NCBI RefSeq assembly: GCF_002105155.1
Contig: NW_019028979.1
Span: forward strand, 806,001 to 870,000
Direction: 5' to 3'
DNA: 64,000 nt
Origin: Lobosporangium transversale
Lineage: Eukaryota; Mortierellomycota; Mortierellomycetes; Mortierellales; Mortierellaceae
Shown piece after piece: positions 13,374 to 24,703 of the stretch. The first letter of the stretch is position 1, and the number at the start of each line of letters is the position of its first letter. The notes below the pieces were generated by a model. It did not search any database, was not told the origin of the DNA, and worked only from the letters and a program-made list of their open reading frames with translations. Both the position numbers and the translations under genes were made by a program.

Positions 13374-15103
13374 ATGGCAACACGGAAACTGCAGAGTAAT
13401 CATAACATGCATTGATATCGATCAATTGCTTTTATTATTTTATTTCTTTCTTTCTTTCTTTCTTTTTCATTCCTTTGCCACCATTTTTTTAAAGTATCCA
13501 TTGAACCCATGGCTACAAAGTTGAAAATCAACAAACATTGTAGCCTGGGAAGACGTTGGTGTTTTTCCCTCAGAGTTTGTCTCCCATACGTCCTTCTCTT
13601 TTCAATCTGACCTTTTTTTGATCGTTGTCCGAATATCTTATCCTTTTTTTCTTCTTCCTTGGGATGGGGTTCTTGTTTTTTTTTCTTCTTATTTTTGTAT
13701 ATAGCCGAAATTGACAAGGTCTTGAAAAAGGTTGCGGAAGGTGTTGAAACCTTTGAAGAGACTCTAGAAAAGATTGAAACATCAACGAATGCCAACCAAA
13801 AGGACAAGTATGAATCGGACCTTAAGAAGGAAATTAAGAAGTTGCAACGACTACGTGATCAGATCAAGACTTGGATCTCCTCAAATGACATCAAGGACAA
13901 GAGGGCACTCATGGACAACCGAAAACTCATTGAACAGGTAAACTAAAATCAACCACATGAGAAATTCATGTCATTTCATTGAATTCCAAAAAAATAAAAA
14001 TAAAAAACAATCCATCCATTTTTGAAAACGTAAGCCGTTCAACTAACATGCAATCAACTTTTTTTTTTTGAAATTTTATCTGCCCACCTGCATATCCGGT
14101 GTGGCTCCTTTTTTTATGCGTGGGGGTTATTCTTTCTAGCAAATGGAAAAGTTCAAGGCAATTGAAAAGGAAATGAAGACGAAAGCATATTCCAGAGAAG
14201 GATTGATCATGTCTGGACGCATGGATCCTAAGGAGAAGGAAAAAGCGGAGACGTGTTCTTGGGTAACAGATCGTGTTGAAGCATTGAGTATCCAAATCGA
14301 AGCTCTAGAGGCTGAGGTAGAGACTTTACAAGCAGGCACAAAGAAGGGCAAGAACAACTCTTCAAAGGAAAGGATATCAGAACTGGAGGAGAAGATTGAG
14401 CGACATAAGTGGCATCAAGGGCGTCTGGAACTAATCCTAAGGCTTTTGGAAAACGGTCAGATCGATACCGAAAAGGTAAAAAATAACCTAGAAAAATTAT
14501 ATAATCATTTCATCTTTAGACTTTTGAATTCAAGCTTGCCTCAGTATGCTAATGGCTTTTTCCCTAAATAATGTTCAATTTCCTTGTAGGTCATTGCAAT
14601 TCAGGAAGATGTGAACTACTATGTTGATGAGAACCAGGTATGCAGGAGGCTTTGAATGTTAAGATCGATGAGCTTCCTTCAGTTGGATTGCCCCAACTTA
14701 TTGACCATTCATCTCACTTTTATATATATTCTACACGTATTCCTATTTATTATGATGCATAAATTCAGGATCCGGATTTCGCAGAAGACGAGGAGATTTA
14801 CACGGATTTGAATCTGGAAGATGAAGAGGATTATTTTGCAGTTGGTATGGAAGATCATTCAGTTACTCATGATTATGATGAGAAGGATGATACACCAACG
14901 CCTACCAAGAAGCAGGCAAAGGAACCAGAGCCAGAGCCTTCACCCACAAAACCTCCTGTCAAGATTATACCAGCAAAAAGTAAGACATTCTATGAATTGA
15001 TTTTAAGCCAGAAAGAATTGACCGTAGATACTGTAGAGATACTTTTTTACGTCTCTTGATGCTTATACCTTTCTCTCTTTATCTCTATCGATCGCGCGCA
15101 CAC

Positions 15104-15145
<42 letters not shown>

Positions 15146-16602
15146 GTCAGTATCAGAATCCAAGGAAACAAAGCCTGCATCAACGCCCAGTCAATCAACA
15201 GCAAAAACGACAACGGTAGCTCCGCCCAACCGACAACCAGCTTTGCCGCGTACAGGGGCTTCAGAATCCCCCGTCATCCAATATGCGACTGCAGTAGCAG
15301 CCAACTTGCCATCCGATCCATCTCGCACTACTTCAGCAGCATCACCTCAAGTTTCATCAGCAGTGTTGACAAAGGATTCTCCTAAGCAAGCAAACGAAAC
15401 AGCTAAAGTAACATCACCATCACCGCAGGCGGCTACGATAACTACACCAGCGTCATCGTCAGTGCAGACACTAGCATCAGAACCCAAGGATGAATCCAAA
15501 TCTTTATTAACATCATCAACTGACCCCGCTTCAACGGCATCTAAAGCGTTAGAATCTCCGTTTACAACATCCATAGCAGAAAAACAAGCTAGCGCAGAAA
15601 TTGAGGGGCTGTCAACGCCACCCAATGTACCTGAATCAGTAAGATTTAATTATTTGTTTAGCTTTGTCAACAGTGTTATTGCAAGGGAACAAATGTCCAC
15701 TGCATTGGGTGAAGATTATTTCAATTAATTTCTAACTTTATATTCCGCAGCAGAATGAAGCCAAGCCAATAGAATCACAGCCTGCACCATCTAGTGTACC
15801 AACATCTGCACCTGCACCTGCATCGACATCTATGCCAACGCCACCGACAGCACTGGTGGCACCAGAACCTGAGATTAGATTACCTGCAGCATTGGCTGAT
15901 CTTGCACATAGCTTTGAAGCGTCCAAGGAACGAGCGCTACAAAAAGAGGTTGGATTCTTTGCTCAACAAATGTTGGAAGCCAGTTATCAATTCATGCCAG
16001 AAGCTGTGGACACTGAACGGTATGAATCTTGAGATACATATCTACTAGAGTCATGTGAGGGGGGGAAAGGGATTGCCGTTAGAACACATGTTAAATCTAA
16101 CACCCATGTTTACCATTCTTTAATCAATTTAGACCAAAGAATTATGCACCCAAGGATCCTTATCCAACACCATCCTATTACCCACAAGCACCGATGCCAG
16201 GAGTATTTGACAGTCCTGCCATGTTTGAGAAGTTTGACATTGACACGCTGTTCTTTATCTTTTACTACCAGCAAGGGACATACCAGCAGTAAGCCTTTAT
16301 AATGAACGTGCTTTATATAATTCCAATATTTTAAGATAGGATCATTCATATTGCATTGTTTTTTTTCCTTTCTTTTAATTTTCCTTAGGTATCTTGCTGC
16401 GCGTGAGTTGAAGAAGCAGTCCTGGCGCTTCCATAAAAAGTATCTAACATGGTTTCAACGGCATGAGGAGCCAAAGGCAATTACGGACGATTATGAACAA
16501 GGCACATATATTTACTTTGACTATGAAGGAGCATGGTGCCAACGCAAGAAGACGGATTTCCGTTTCGAGTACAAGTTCCTGGAGGACTCTGAACTCGTGT
16601 AA
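13374..16602 (+). CDS. NOT3: CCR4-NOT complex subunit NOT3/NOT5 (CNOT3)
   Basis: Nine exons (13374-13395, 13705-13937, 14140-14475, 14590-14637, 14769-14979, 15142-15638, 15751-16019, 16133-16288, 16389-16602) sum to a clean 661-residue frame. The N-terminal Not3 coiled-coil domain (residues 1 to about 225) is very well kept, for example [20 protein letters not shown] and [20 protein letters not shown] Ser/Thr/Pro/Ala-rich linker follows. The C-terminal NOT box starts at [17 protein letters not shown] and runs through [40 protein letters not shown] and [11 protein letters not shown]. The protein is a scaffold of the cytoplasmic and nuclear CCR4-NOT deadenylase, which shortens poly(A) tails and represses translation. 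In most fungi NOT3 and NOT5 are paralogues; this one is closest to the animal CNOT3 form as far as I can see by eye. Confidence 0.95.
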
Positions 16603-17422
16603 AAAAGAATAATTTAGACAAATAATGATAATGATTGCTGGATTTTTCACTGAAATTTAATTAAATTGTTTTTTATACACGTCACCACTGGAGTAACCCA
16701 GCGGGAACCATGTAAACTATAGATAGTATGCTTACGAACACACAAATGCTAAATGTTAAAAGTTTCTTGAGTCCTCTCTTTGTGCTTTCTGGCTTGCTAC
16801 GAAGCAAAAATGCTGCTGGTCGCTTACTTCTTTGGCCACGATCCGGCACAGTGCCCAGACCTAGATTCAACCCTGTACCTGTACCTGTGTTTGCTGTTGA
16901 TGGCGCTCTTCGTTACATCCGAACAGACAGTCCATTCTCACTCACAGGCTGAAGATAGAGTAATCATCGTTTCCTCTTCAGGTGCTCACGCAAAATACAC
17001 TACAGTGCAAACGAGAAATCCCCGCTTCTTCAACAGAGTCTTCATATGATGGGCGTTTCTTGGACAGCATAGTGTTGGTTGACTCCAACAATCACGTAAC
17101 TAAGTGAGCAAGTCTACAAAGGAAGATTGAGTTAGAGAGAGAGTAAGAGTAGTAAAGGAGTAGCTTTCATATAATAAGAAAAACCTTGTCTTGACGAGAA
17201 TTGAACGAGACTCACTCTTATAATAACCTTGTTGGGATCGTGTTTCTGTTGAGCAATACGTCCGCCGATTATTATCATTCTTTATTTTTTATTTCTTCAC
17301 TTCCGTTGATTGAATGAATGTATTATTAAAATGCGTTATTGTAAATGAATCAAAAGCCGATTTATCGTCTGGTAGTATATATCATCCTTATTGCATCTTC
17401 ATCACCATAATTATTTTTTATT

Positions 17423-17453
<31 letters not shown>

Positions 17454-19869
17454 TAAATGCATCTATTAGTTACTTTGAGCCGGTATTTCGAGACCAGACT
17501 ACTATATTCTCTCGCGGTCTATTTACCCTTAGAGCATAAAATTGGGTAAATTTTACTCACCTAGCTTTCATCAACTCATGGGTAGGCCAGATCCAGTCCT
17601 CTATGCTTGCTATTAGCATAGGAAGCGTAAAAAATGATCGCTTATTGACTCGTTATCACCCATGTGAGGCCATAATTACGGCAGATGATAGCACTACAGA
17701 TGTTCCGACCTACTCAATACATTTTTTTCATATTTTTTTACATGTTACTTGATATGATAAGCACGAACTTGAAGAACTGGGACGCAATCAATGCATTCAA
17801 GTGCTATACACGTGCCAGTGAGTCCATACCAAGGAAGTAATGAAAAAGCAAGCAGCGAAAAACTATATGTCAAGTCATGTCATCCACTACCAACTTTCAT
17901 CATTTTTCTCTCCTGCTTTCATTCTCTACCCCCAGCCTATAGATAAACAAAGCACCAAAGGGGTTAATTCTCTTATTTTATCTTCTTTTTTGCTAGAGAC
18001 ACCTTGCCGAGTCTCTATACTGTTCGTTCTAAAGATGGCTGCTATTCGAGGCATTCCCCCCCTCCCTTTTTTTTAATCGATTGATTGCAAGCTTAAGTTC
18101 TAGCCTTTAACAGCAAGTACCAGGTTAAACCGCTAGGACACGAAGCTGTTGGAACCTATGAATACCTCACTAGAGCGCGTTATATCCCCTCCCCTGTATC
18201 AACTGCATTACTTCCTGGAATTAGTGTAACTAAGGCTAAAACACTGTCGTAAAAAAGAGGTGTATTTTGATCATATTTCCTTACAGAAACTTTGTCTTAA
18301 ATGCGACCCGAGAAGTCCAAACCCATCATGGCGGTAGCAAGGCTGTGAGGGGTTGTAGCGCCTACGAGCGCTCAAGGCAGCAATGGTTAAGGAGATCGAT
18401 CTTCCTTTTACAAGCTTGTAAGCGGAGTAATCATAGCATTTGCATTCTCGAGATATCACAGTAATCCTTCCTTCAGTCCATAGATAATTTAAACTAATTT
18501 CAACTTGTCAGATATCAAACGACCTATTAGTTACCTCAACAACAAATACTCCTAGAGATGGGTTAAGTTTGAGCAACTCATTCCATACCATCAAAGGGCA
18601 ATCACCGATGTATTGGTCGACAGCAGACTTCCAGACTGTCGCAGATAGAACAAGGATCAGTGATCTCGAAGCTAGGCAAGGTAAAGCCAAAACGAGATGA
18701 TCATCAAGCAATTACCAATAAATTCCAGAGCGAGTTCGAGGAGGACTGGTTCTTAAGCTGGCCCATATCTGATACTTACAAGGAGGCACTGAGAGCCATA
18801 CACTTCTTGAGCGCAAAACATTATTGATAAAGGTGGTTTGCAAGGAATAGGAGCAATACTTTCATCAAAGGAAGTAAAAAGGGGACATCTTGAAGCCCAG
18901 AGATACGATTGTATAGACGCAACAAATACGTCGAGTTAGAAGATGGTATATTTTTATGCAAAACAAAAAATGTGGACGCTAGATTATGGAAACAGACGAT
19001 AGTGAGAGGCGTCTCGCTACCTTTATCAACAAGTTTAACCATGTGCCCGACGTCCAGGAAGTGCAAAGAGAAATACAATGTGGTAATTGTTATGGCAGCA
19101 AATAGAAAGTATAATAGCCAATCTATGATGAAGATGGCTTCGAGGATATCGATGAGAAGCGAAACCTGTTACTTATTGACAAAATCCTTATTAAAGACTA
19201 TCTCTCTCCTACCATTGCGCATCGTGACATACTTGCGTTCCTAAACGAAATCCAAGAGTAGGAGGACCCCGCAAGCGTTATTTAATAAAGACATCCATCT
19301 CCAAATGCATGTCAAGGAAGACGCACGACCTTCGGCCCTCTCACATTACGAAAAGGGTAGAAAAGAATAATAGAATAAGCGAAAGCTCTACTCAATCCAG
19401 ACGTTGCAAAAACTGCAGCCGTAGAAAATCTTGGCCGGGGGGAAAGACATGTATAAAAGACTGTGGTTTGCCAACAAAAGCATATATATGAACGATATTG
19501 TAGTGCCTGCTATCCCTTCCAGTGGATGATTAAATCGCCTTCTATATCGAGAAGAGAGTCCACTGCTGCCATGGATATAGGCAACATCATTCTCCTGTCT
19601 TGTTTGCGCCTTAATCATTACAAGCATAGAAATGCCCTGCAAGCACATGAGTCTGGCAGAGAGGGTGATTCGATGTCAAACGCAATGTTAGTTCCGCGTG
19701 CACCCAGGTTCTAAAATACGATTGATAGTAATGTATTATATCAACAATCATTTCAGACAGCATCTCCAGGGCCTCCTCTCGTTGTCTTTGTTGCGTTGGG
19801 GGAAGTGCAGGCAATGAGAGTTGAAGAGGGAAAAAAATAAATAAACATTGAGTTGTCTAGACAGAATAA
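16603..19869. other. gene-poor region with decayed coding remnants
   Basis: No intact gene is visible over 3.2 kb. Between about 18500 and 19500 several plus-strand segments read like protein but are cut by stops and frame changes, for example EEDWFLSWPISDTYKEALRA (about 18740-18800), NVDARLWKQTIVRGVSLPLS (about 18970-19030) and RNLLLIDKILIKDYLSPTIA (about 19155-19215). They may derive from one broken gene or a mobile element; I cannot name the family. At 17073-17090 the string TGTTGG-N6-CCAACA could mark an LTR edge. The stretch 16680-17050 holds an open frame on each strand with no recognisable domain. Confidence 0.5.
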
Positions 19870-19990
19870 CACTGAAGTTGCACCTGAGACTAAAGGCAAG
19901 GCTGGATGAATTGATCAGCCTGCAGAGTCTGGTTTTGCTGGTATTCAGACATAGTTTTCACCGGTAAATGAATCCTTGAAGTTGCACAGT
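19870..19990 (+). pseudogene. remnant of an F-box/LRR paralogue (C-terminal piece)
   Basis: The plus strand reads TLKLHLRLKARLDELISLQS here. This aligns with the C-terminal LRR of the intact paralogues, such as TLDLRLRTGLDELANLKSLK of the copy ending at 61088. About 120 bases can be aligned before similarity is lost. It shows the array once extended further left, and is the most decayed of the copies. Confidence 0.5.
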
Positions 19991-20631
19991 ATATTCGTTT
20001 ACTGATAGACTGAAGTATATATTATCAACAAACCTGAAATGGAGGGCAAGAACTCTTAGGCACGAGCCATCCACCCGCTTACGAATGATGATGATAGATT
20101 CTTGGTGAAGACGGTAAAGGCACCTACAGTAATAATATTTACAAAAACATTAGCATTATGCGTCCCCAACCATGTAGGATTTCCTAGCTAAAAGAGAATT
20201 TGCAACTTGATTTGCACCAAGACAATTTTTCTACGGATGCTAATTACACTGTGCGAGATATAGTTTAGTAGAAGAGAAAGCCGGACCTTGTCTTCGTTTA
20301 GTTCCGCTTTCTTCTTTTCTTTACTTCTTCTCTCTTCTAAGTGGTTCTTTTCACGGCTTTGATATAGATAGTACGCACTACCGTTAGTACCATTGCCAGA
20401 ATCCCCTTGCCAGATATGATGCAAACTAAACATTCACAATTATACAATACTTTTTTTTATAAGTTCAATATCCATATATCTCTCCTGTCTACGTTCCTGA
20501 ATGCTTAAATCGCACTTGCATAACATTATTTAATGCTTGATGCAAAACGTAGCCACACTTTTTTTTTTTTTTTTTTTTTTTTTTTCAGATGGGCCATTAC
20601 CACATTCCATCATTGGGTTTTTTTTTGCAAC
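19991..20631. other. upstream region of the first intact F-box gene
   Basis: Contains a stretch (about 20255-20400) that resembles the 3' flanks of other F-box copies (22380-22510 and 26520-26620) and a T25 tract at 20561-20585 just before the start codon. No separate gene is supported. Confidence 0.45.
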
Positions 20632-22152
20632 ATGGACCACCATAATTTAAATCCTTTAAAGATCCCTGAAATCCTCTTACTCATTGGCGGTTTGCTCAAC
20701 CAAAAAGACCTTTTAAACTGTATCCGAGTCTCAAAGTTTTTTCATAGTTCTCTTATCGGACTCATATGGAGAAAAATCACCATTACATCGCTCAAATATC
20801 CTGCTAGTAAAGCGCGACAGAAGCACAAGGAATACATTGAAAAGATTACATTTTCACATTTTGCATTTAAAGATTCTTTCCCAGTATTACGAGAAATTAG
20901 ATCCGTCGGATATGGAAAAGGATGTTCATGGCTCACGCCGAGGCACCTTTACAAGCAAATCAAAGTCCATAGCTCCATCCTCACGAGCTTTCACTTGTCC
21001 AGCGATATTGAGCATTCACATGAGCTCTGGAAGGCTTTACTGGAATGTAGCAACCTCTACCACTTGGAAGTTTACCACACAACTATCAGTGAGTCGGCTG
21101 ATCTATTCCTTCAAGTCTGTAAGAGAGTTAGGCGCTTAGAATTGGAGCATGTAACCATTCACCAGCTACCTGTTAATTTCCTAAATAACGACGATAGTGA
21201 ATATATTCTCCCGAAAATACACACACTGCGTCTTGAGGATGTCCGAATGGCCGATCCTCCAGATCTATATACCAGCTGGGGTTGCCTCGGCATGTTGGTC
21301 AGGAGATGTCCAGAATTGTTTTCATTACATATTAACAGCCGGGATCCGAATGATTACCATCCAGACTTCCACAGGATAGCATTTCTTCAGAAACCTTGGA
21401 CTTTGAACAATTTGTCAGATCTGGTTACCTTTTATATGAGGGTAAAAGACGAGGATATGGCTGTGCTCCTCAGACGGGTGACTGGATTAAGACGGTTAAT
21501 CGTCCCTTGTGGTGAATTCGGCCAGCTCTCTTTACAGGAGTTACTAGCAGACAAGCAAGAAGGATTGGATAGTGGACAAATAGTATGGAAGACAAGAGTT
21601 CGGAGACTCTGTGAGACAATTGAGACATTGGTGTTCAATAAGCTCGACATCATAGATGGTAGTGTTCTAACCATTTTATTGAATTGTCCACGACTGAAAA
21701 GGCTGGAAGGCCTTAAAACTACAGTGACAGAGATTTCCAGTGGGGCAGAATGGGTATGCGTTGGGTTGACTAAACTGGATATCTATCTTGAAAGAGATAT
21801 TGATCAAGAGACTGAAGAAGGCATGGCAAAGGCGCGCATGGTCTTTAGACAACTAGGCAAGCTGACTCAGCTAGAATATCTTGGCCTAACAGGATGGTGG
21901 AGCAAAAGAAGCAATGATAGAGAGACGCTGGACTTGAGATTAAGAGCAGGTCTGGATGAACTAGTCAATCTAAAGAAACTACGCACACTATGGTTCAAGA
22001 ATGATAAGAGCCAGCGATTACAACTCGAGGATGCGAGATGGATGGTGAACAATTGGCCAAGCATCAGAAACGTGAATGGCCTCCTGAATGATGAGAAGAA
22101 TGTAGCTATTTCGGTGAGAGGGTTCCTTAAGCGGTATAAGGTATCCAATTAA
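20632..22152 (+). CDS. F-box/LRR protein (paralogue A, intact)
   Basis: Single exon, 506 residues. The N-terminal F-box spans about residues 7-50 (LKIPEILLLIGGLLNQKDLL, then CIRVSKFFHSSLIGLIWRKI). The rest is a run of irregular leucine-rich repeats, with family landmarks such as LLECSNLYHLEVYHTTIS, FLQVCKRVRRLELEHVTIHQ and RWMVNNWPSIRNVNG near the end. By family, the F-box should bind Skp1 and the LRR should pick substrates for an SCF ubiquitin ligase. I chose the ATG preceded by TTTTGCAAC because eight other copies have the same context; an upstream in-frame extension lacks any matching sequence. Substrate unknown. Confidence 0.85.
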   Translation: MDHHNLNPLKIPEILLLIGGLLNQKDLLNCIRVSKFFHSSLIGLIWRKITITSLKYPASKARQKHKEYIEKITFSHFAFKDSFPVLREIRSVGYGKGCSWLTPRHLYKQIKVHSSILTSFHLSSDIEHSHELWKALLECSNLYHLEVYHTTISESADLFLQVCKRVRRLELEHVTIHQLPVNFLNNDDSEYILPKIHTLRLEDVRMADPPDLYTSWGCLGMLVRRCPELFSLHINSRDPNDYHPDFHRIAFLQKPWTLNNLSDLVTFYMRVKDEDMAVLLRRVTGLRRLIVPCGEFGQLSLQELLADKQEGLDSGQIVWKTRVRRLCETIETLVFNKLDIIDGSVLTILLNCPRLKRLEGLKTTVTEISSGAEWVCVGLTKLDIYLERDIDQETEEGMAKARMVFRQLGKLTQLEYLGLTGWWSKRSNDRETLDLRLRAGLDELVNLKKLRTLWFKNDKSQRLQLEDARWMVNNWPSIRNVNGLLNDEKNVAISVRGFLKRYKVSN

Positions 22153-23195
22153 TGAAAGATTAAAGAAGGAAAGAGAAGCATTGTCACATCATAATCTGAA
22201 ATAGAGGACGGAGATCTTGAACATGAGAATTTAGTGAAACTATGCCTCTTGGTGCTTGCCATACAATCTAAGTAATGATAGTATCCAAAATATAAATGGA
22301 GGATGGTTCTCCCAACTCGAATAGCGTTTGTACCTTTTTTTTTTTTTTTTTTTTTTTTTAACAGCTGCACCAACGAGTTGTAGAGCAACTTGGTTTAGCT
22401 GAAGAGAACGCTGAGGAGTGTCTTTGCTTGATTTCCCTTTCTTCTTTCCCTAAGTATTCTTCTAAATAGTTTCATCCGCAGCTGAGTATAGCTAGTACTC
22501 AATGATTCTCGAAAAGACAATCTCATCATTGTCAAGACTCTCACGGCATTTTCGATATCAAGTTATACTTTAACCATAAAGATGCTTGGAATGTGTAAAG
22601 TGCATTTTTATGACATCTATATGCATCTGTTCCACATTCCTGCGTTAAATGAAACGATAGTATGATAGTCAAATATCTAGATTGACACTGTGAACTGTAC
22701 CCATGCCTGCGCAAGGTGACAGAGGGCTGAGGCGATAGCACTGAGCTATAATGTTCCATAGTTTGACAACTACCGATAGTTGATTGAGAGGGGGAAAGAG
22801 GCCTGAAATCAGAAAATGGCGCTTGAGAAAGATAGACTAACAAGATGACTATGGCAACTAGAAGTTTGAGGGGTGAGGAAAGACATAGCAGCTGAATACT
22901 AGATAGAGAGCGATATGTTGCTGTTGCAAATAGAAGTCGCATCAGGTATATATTTGCTGTTGCGCTGAGGAGCCCTGGATGACTGAAATAAAAGAATGTC
23001 ACTGATAACATCTAACAAAATATATATTTATACTATCATTTACAAAAATCAGCCAATGAAATGAGGCTGGTGGCAAAATGTCAAGCACAAAGTTGACATT
23101 TACCGCCATCAATAAAGAATATAAATACCTTGAATTTTAAGCGCCTGTTCACAACTATGACTCAATGATCACACTCAGCGGCATCTTTTTACAAC
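22153..23195. other. duplicated F-box flank unit (A to B)
   Basis: This spacer is similar along much of its length to the spacer after paralogue C (26260-27290), including matching minus-strand frames (MEHYSSVLSPQPSVTLRRHG here, GEHCNSASWPQLPIILCRHG there). The frames are unlikely to be genes; they record duplication of gene plus flank. A T24 tract lies at 22336-22359. Confidence 0.5.
23050..23063 (+). promoter_or_regulatory. CCAAT-type motif upstream of F-box copy B
   Basis: CAGCCAATGAAATG matches the motif before copies C, K and I with one change. It lies about 130 bases before the start codon, with an ATATAAATAC TATA-like box between them near 23117. Confidence 0.5.
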
Positions 23196-23818
23196 ATGGA
23201 CCACTTTAAGTTGAATCCCTTTGACATTCCAGAAATCTTCTTACTCATTGGTGAATTCCTTGATCGAAATGACCTTTTAAAATGTATCCGCGTCCCTCAA
23301 TCCTTTCACAGTTCCCTTATCAGATTCGTATGGAGAGAAATCACTATCACATCGGTCAGAAAGCCTACCAAAAAAGCACTACAAAGGCACAGGCATATGT
23401 TGAAGAGATTACATTTAAAGACTGCAGATTTAAAGAACATTCTCCAAAGGAGTATGAGTCATTACAGGAGCTCAAGTCCATCACATACGGAAAGGGATGT
23501 TCCAAACTGACCCACCCTATCAACCAGATCAAGGCTTACAGCTCCATCATCACTAGCTTTCACTTAGGTGAGCGTATTTGGGCTTCGCGCGAGCCCTGGA
23601 AGTCTTTACTGGAATGCACTAACCTCTACCACTTGGAAGTTTATCGTAAATATATTAGAGCTTTTGTTGATCTATTCTTTCAGGTCTGCAAGAAGGCATG
23701 TGCAGACAACAAAGAAGACAACAACTGTTTGCTCACATACATTTTTTTCACTATTGGTATCCCTGTATGCCTTTTAAGCACAATAATGCAATGCTGTGCA
23801 TGGAAGATAGGGCCTTGA
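23196..23818 (+). pseudogene. F-box/LRR pseudogene (paralogue B)
   Basis: The copy starts well: ATG in the TACAAC context, then LNPFDIPEIFLLIGEFLDRN and the rest of the F-box. Near 23392 one base is missing relative to the paralogues (CACAGGCATATG instead of the expected CACAAGGCATATG), so the frame shifts. The original reading continues in the other frame (AYVEEITFKDCRFKEHSPKE) as far as LFFQVCKKA near 23700. There similarity ends abruptly and unrelated sequence follows, so more than half of the LRR is lost. Product, if any, would be an F-box with a short tail. Confidence 0.85.
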
Positions 23819-24703
23819 AACTATGACCATTGTTATGCGGACTCACCGAAATCAACTTGTGATCACAGCTGCTACTCATGCTCTGTTGCCAAGGACTTGA
23901 AAAGGGATACAAATCCCTTCTTCCTTGCTCTCATAATCACTCACATCCTCTCAATACTTTCTTTCGCCGTAAATGTCCATTACATCTGAATCACACACAG
24001 GCATTTCACCATTCGCTCCAACATAGATATATGTATCATCTTGAGTATGATATGTTGGGATTCCCTCTGGTTTCAACAGGTCCAACAAACTCTATTAGCA
24101 GTGTTTATCAACCCAGATATATCAAGGGAACGCAAGAAGATGAGGAAGCAAACGATATGACAAATCAAGTCTCGCCGAGTTGTACAGGAAAAGATCAAGT
24201 TAGTCAAGCTCCATGGTGTGGTAGAATGAATCAACTCAGATTGCCCTCCTTTCAAGCCAATACTACGGCGGCGGGTATCATCACCGCTATTACACCAGTC
24301 AATAAATAAACGATACAATGAGCTCCCAAGCGGATGCTAGGGTCATGCGAAAATCTTTTATGAGTTTTTTTATTTGCACAAATAAAGAAGCCAGGATAGC
24401 TCCATGACAGTTTGGTTTCCGGTCATTTATTTCGAGACAATGCCCATGGATTGCTGGATTTCAAGTCCATTTATAATAGTAAATTTGCCCTTGTTACGGA
24501 CGAAGGGATAAAAGCAAGTCTGCTGATCAAATAAAGTTAGTTAGTGGCAAAGCGGTCGACTCAAAATATTGTCCACTCTCCAACACATTGCATAATAGAA
24601 GGTTAGCCAATCAAATGGGGCTTATGCTAAAATGTCGAAACACATGCAGTCACCATGTCCACATTTTGGCGTTCCAACAGCATCCTCTCATTTGAATTGT
24701 AAC
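23819..24703. other. junction and promoter region between copies B and C
   Basis: The plus-strand frame at 23878-24309 has no known domain. Bases about 24145-24250 resemble 42630-42740 downstream of the F-box fragment G. The last 100 bases are the promoter of copy C. Confidence 0.45.
24605..24617 (+). promoter_or_regulatory. CCAAT-type motif upstream of F-box copy C
   Basis: AGCCAATCAAATG, identical to the motif before copy K (59452-59464). It is about 90 bases before the conserved start codon and 15 before the alternative one at 24632. Confidence 0.55.

Noticed and set aside
17185-17270. GTTCAATTC on the minus strand resembling a tRNA B-box
   Set aside because: The flanking bases are direct repeats that do not pair as a T-stem, and no acceptor stem is present.
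18100-18165. Possible tRNA-derived SINE head (TGTCCTAGCGG, minus strand) near an A-rich end
   Set aside because: B-box and tRNA folding are missing; a single weak A-box match is not enough.
22541-23011. 156-codon minus-strand frame between F-box copies A and B
   Set aside because: Its counterpart after copy C is frame-broken and no domain is seen; the similarity reflects DNA-level flank duplication.
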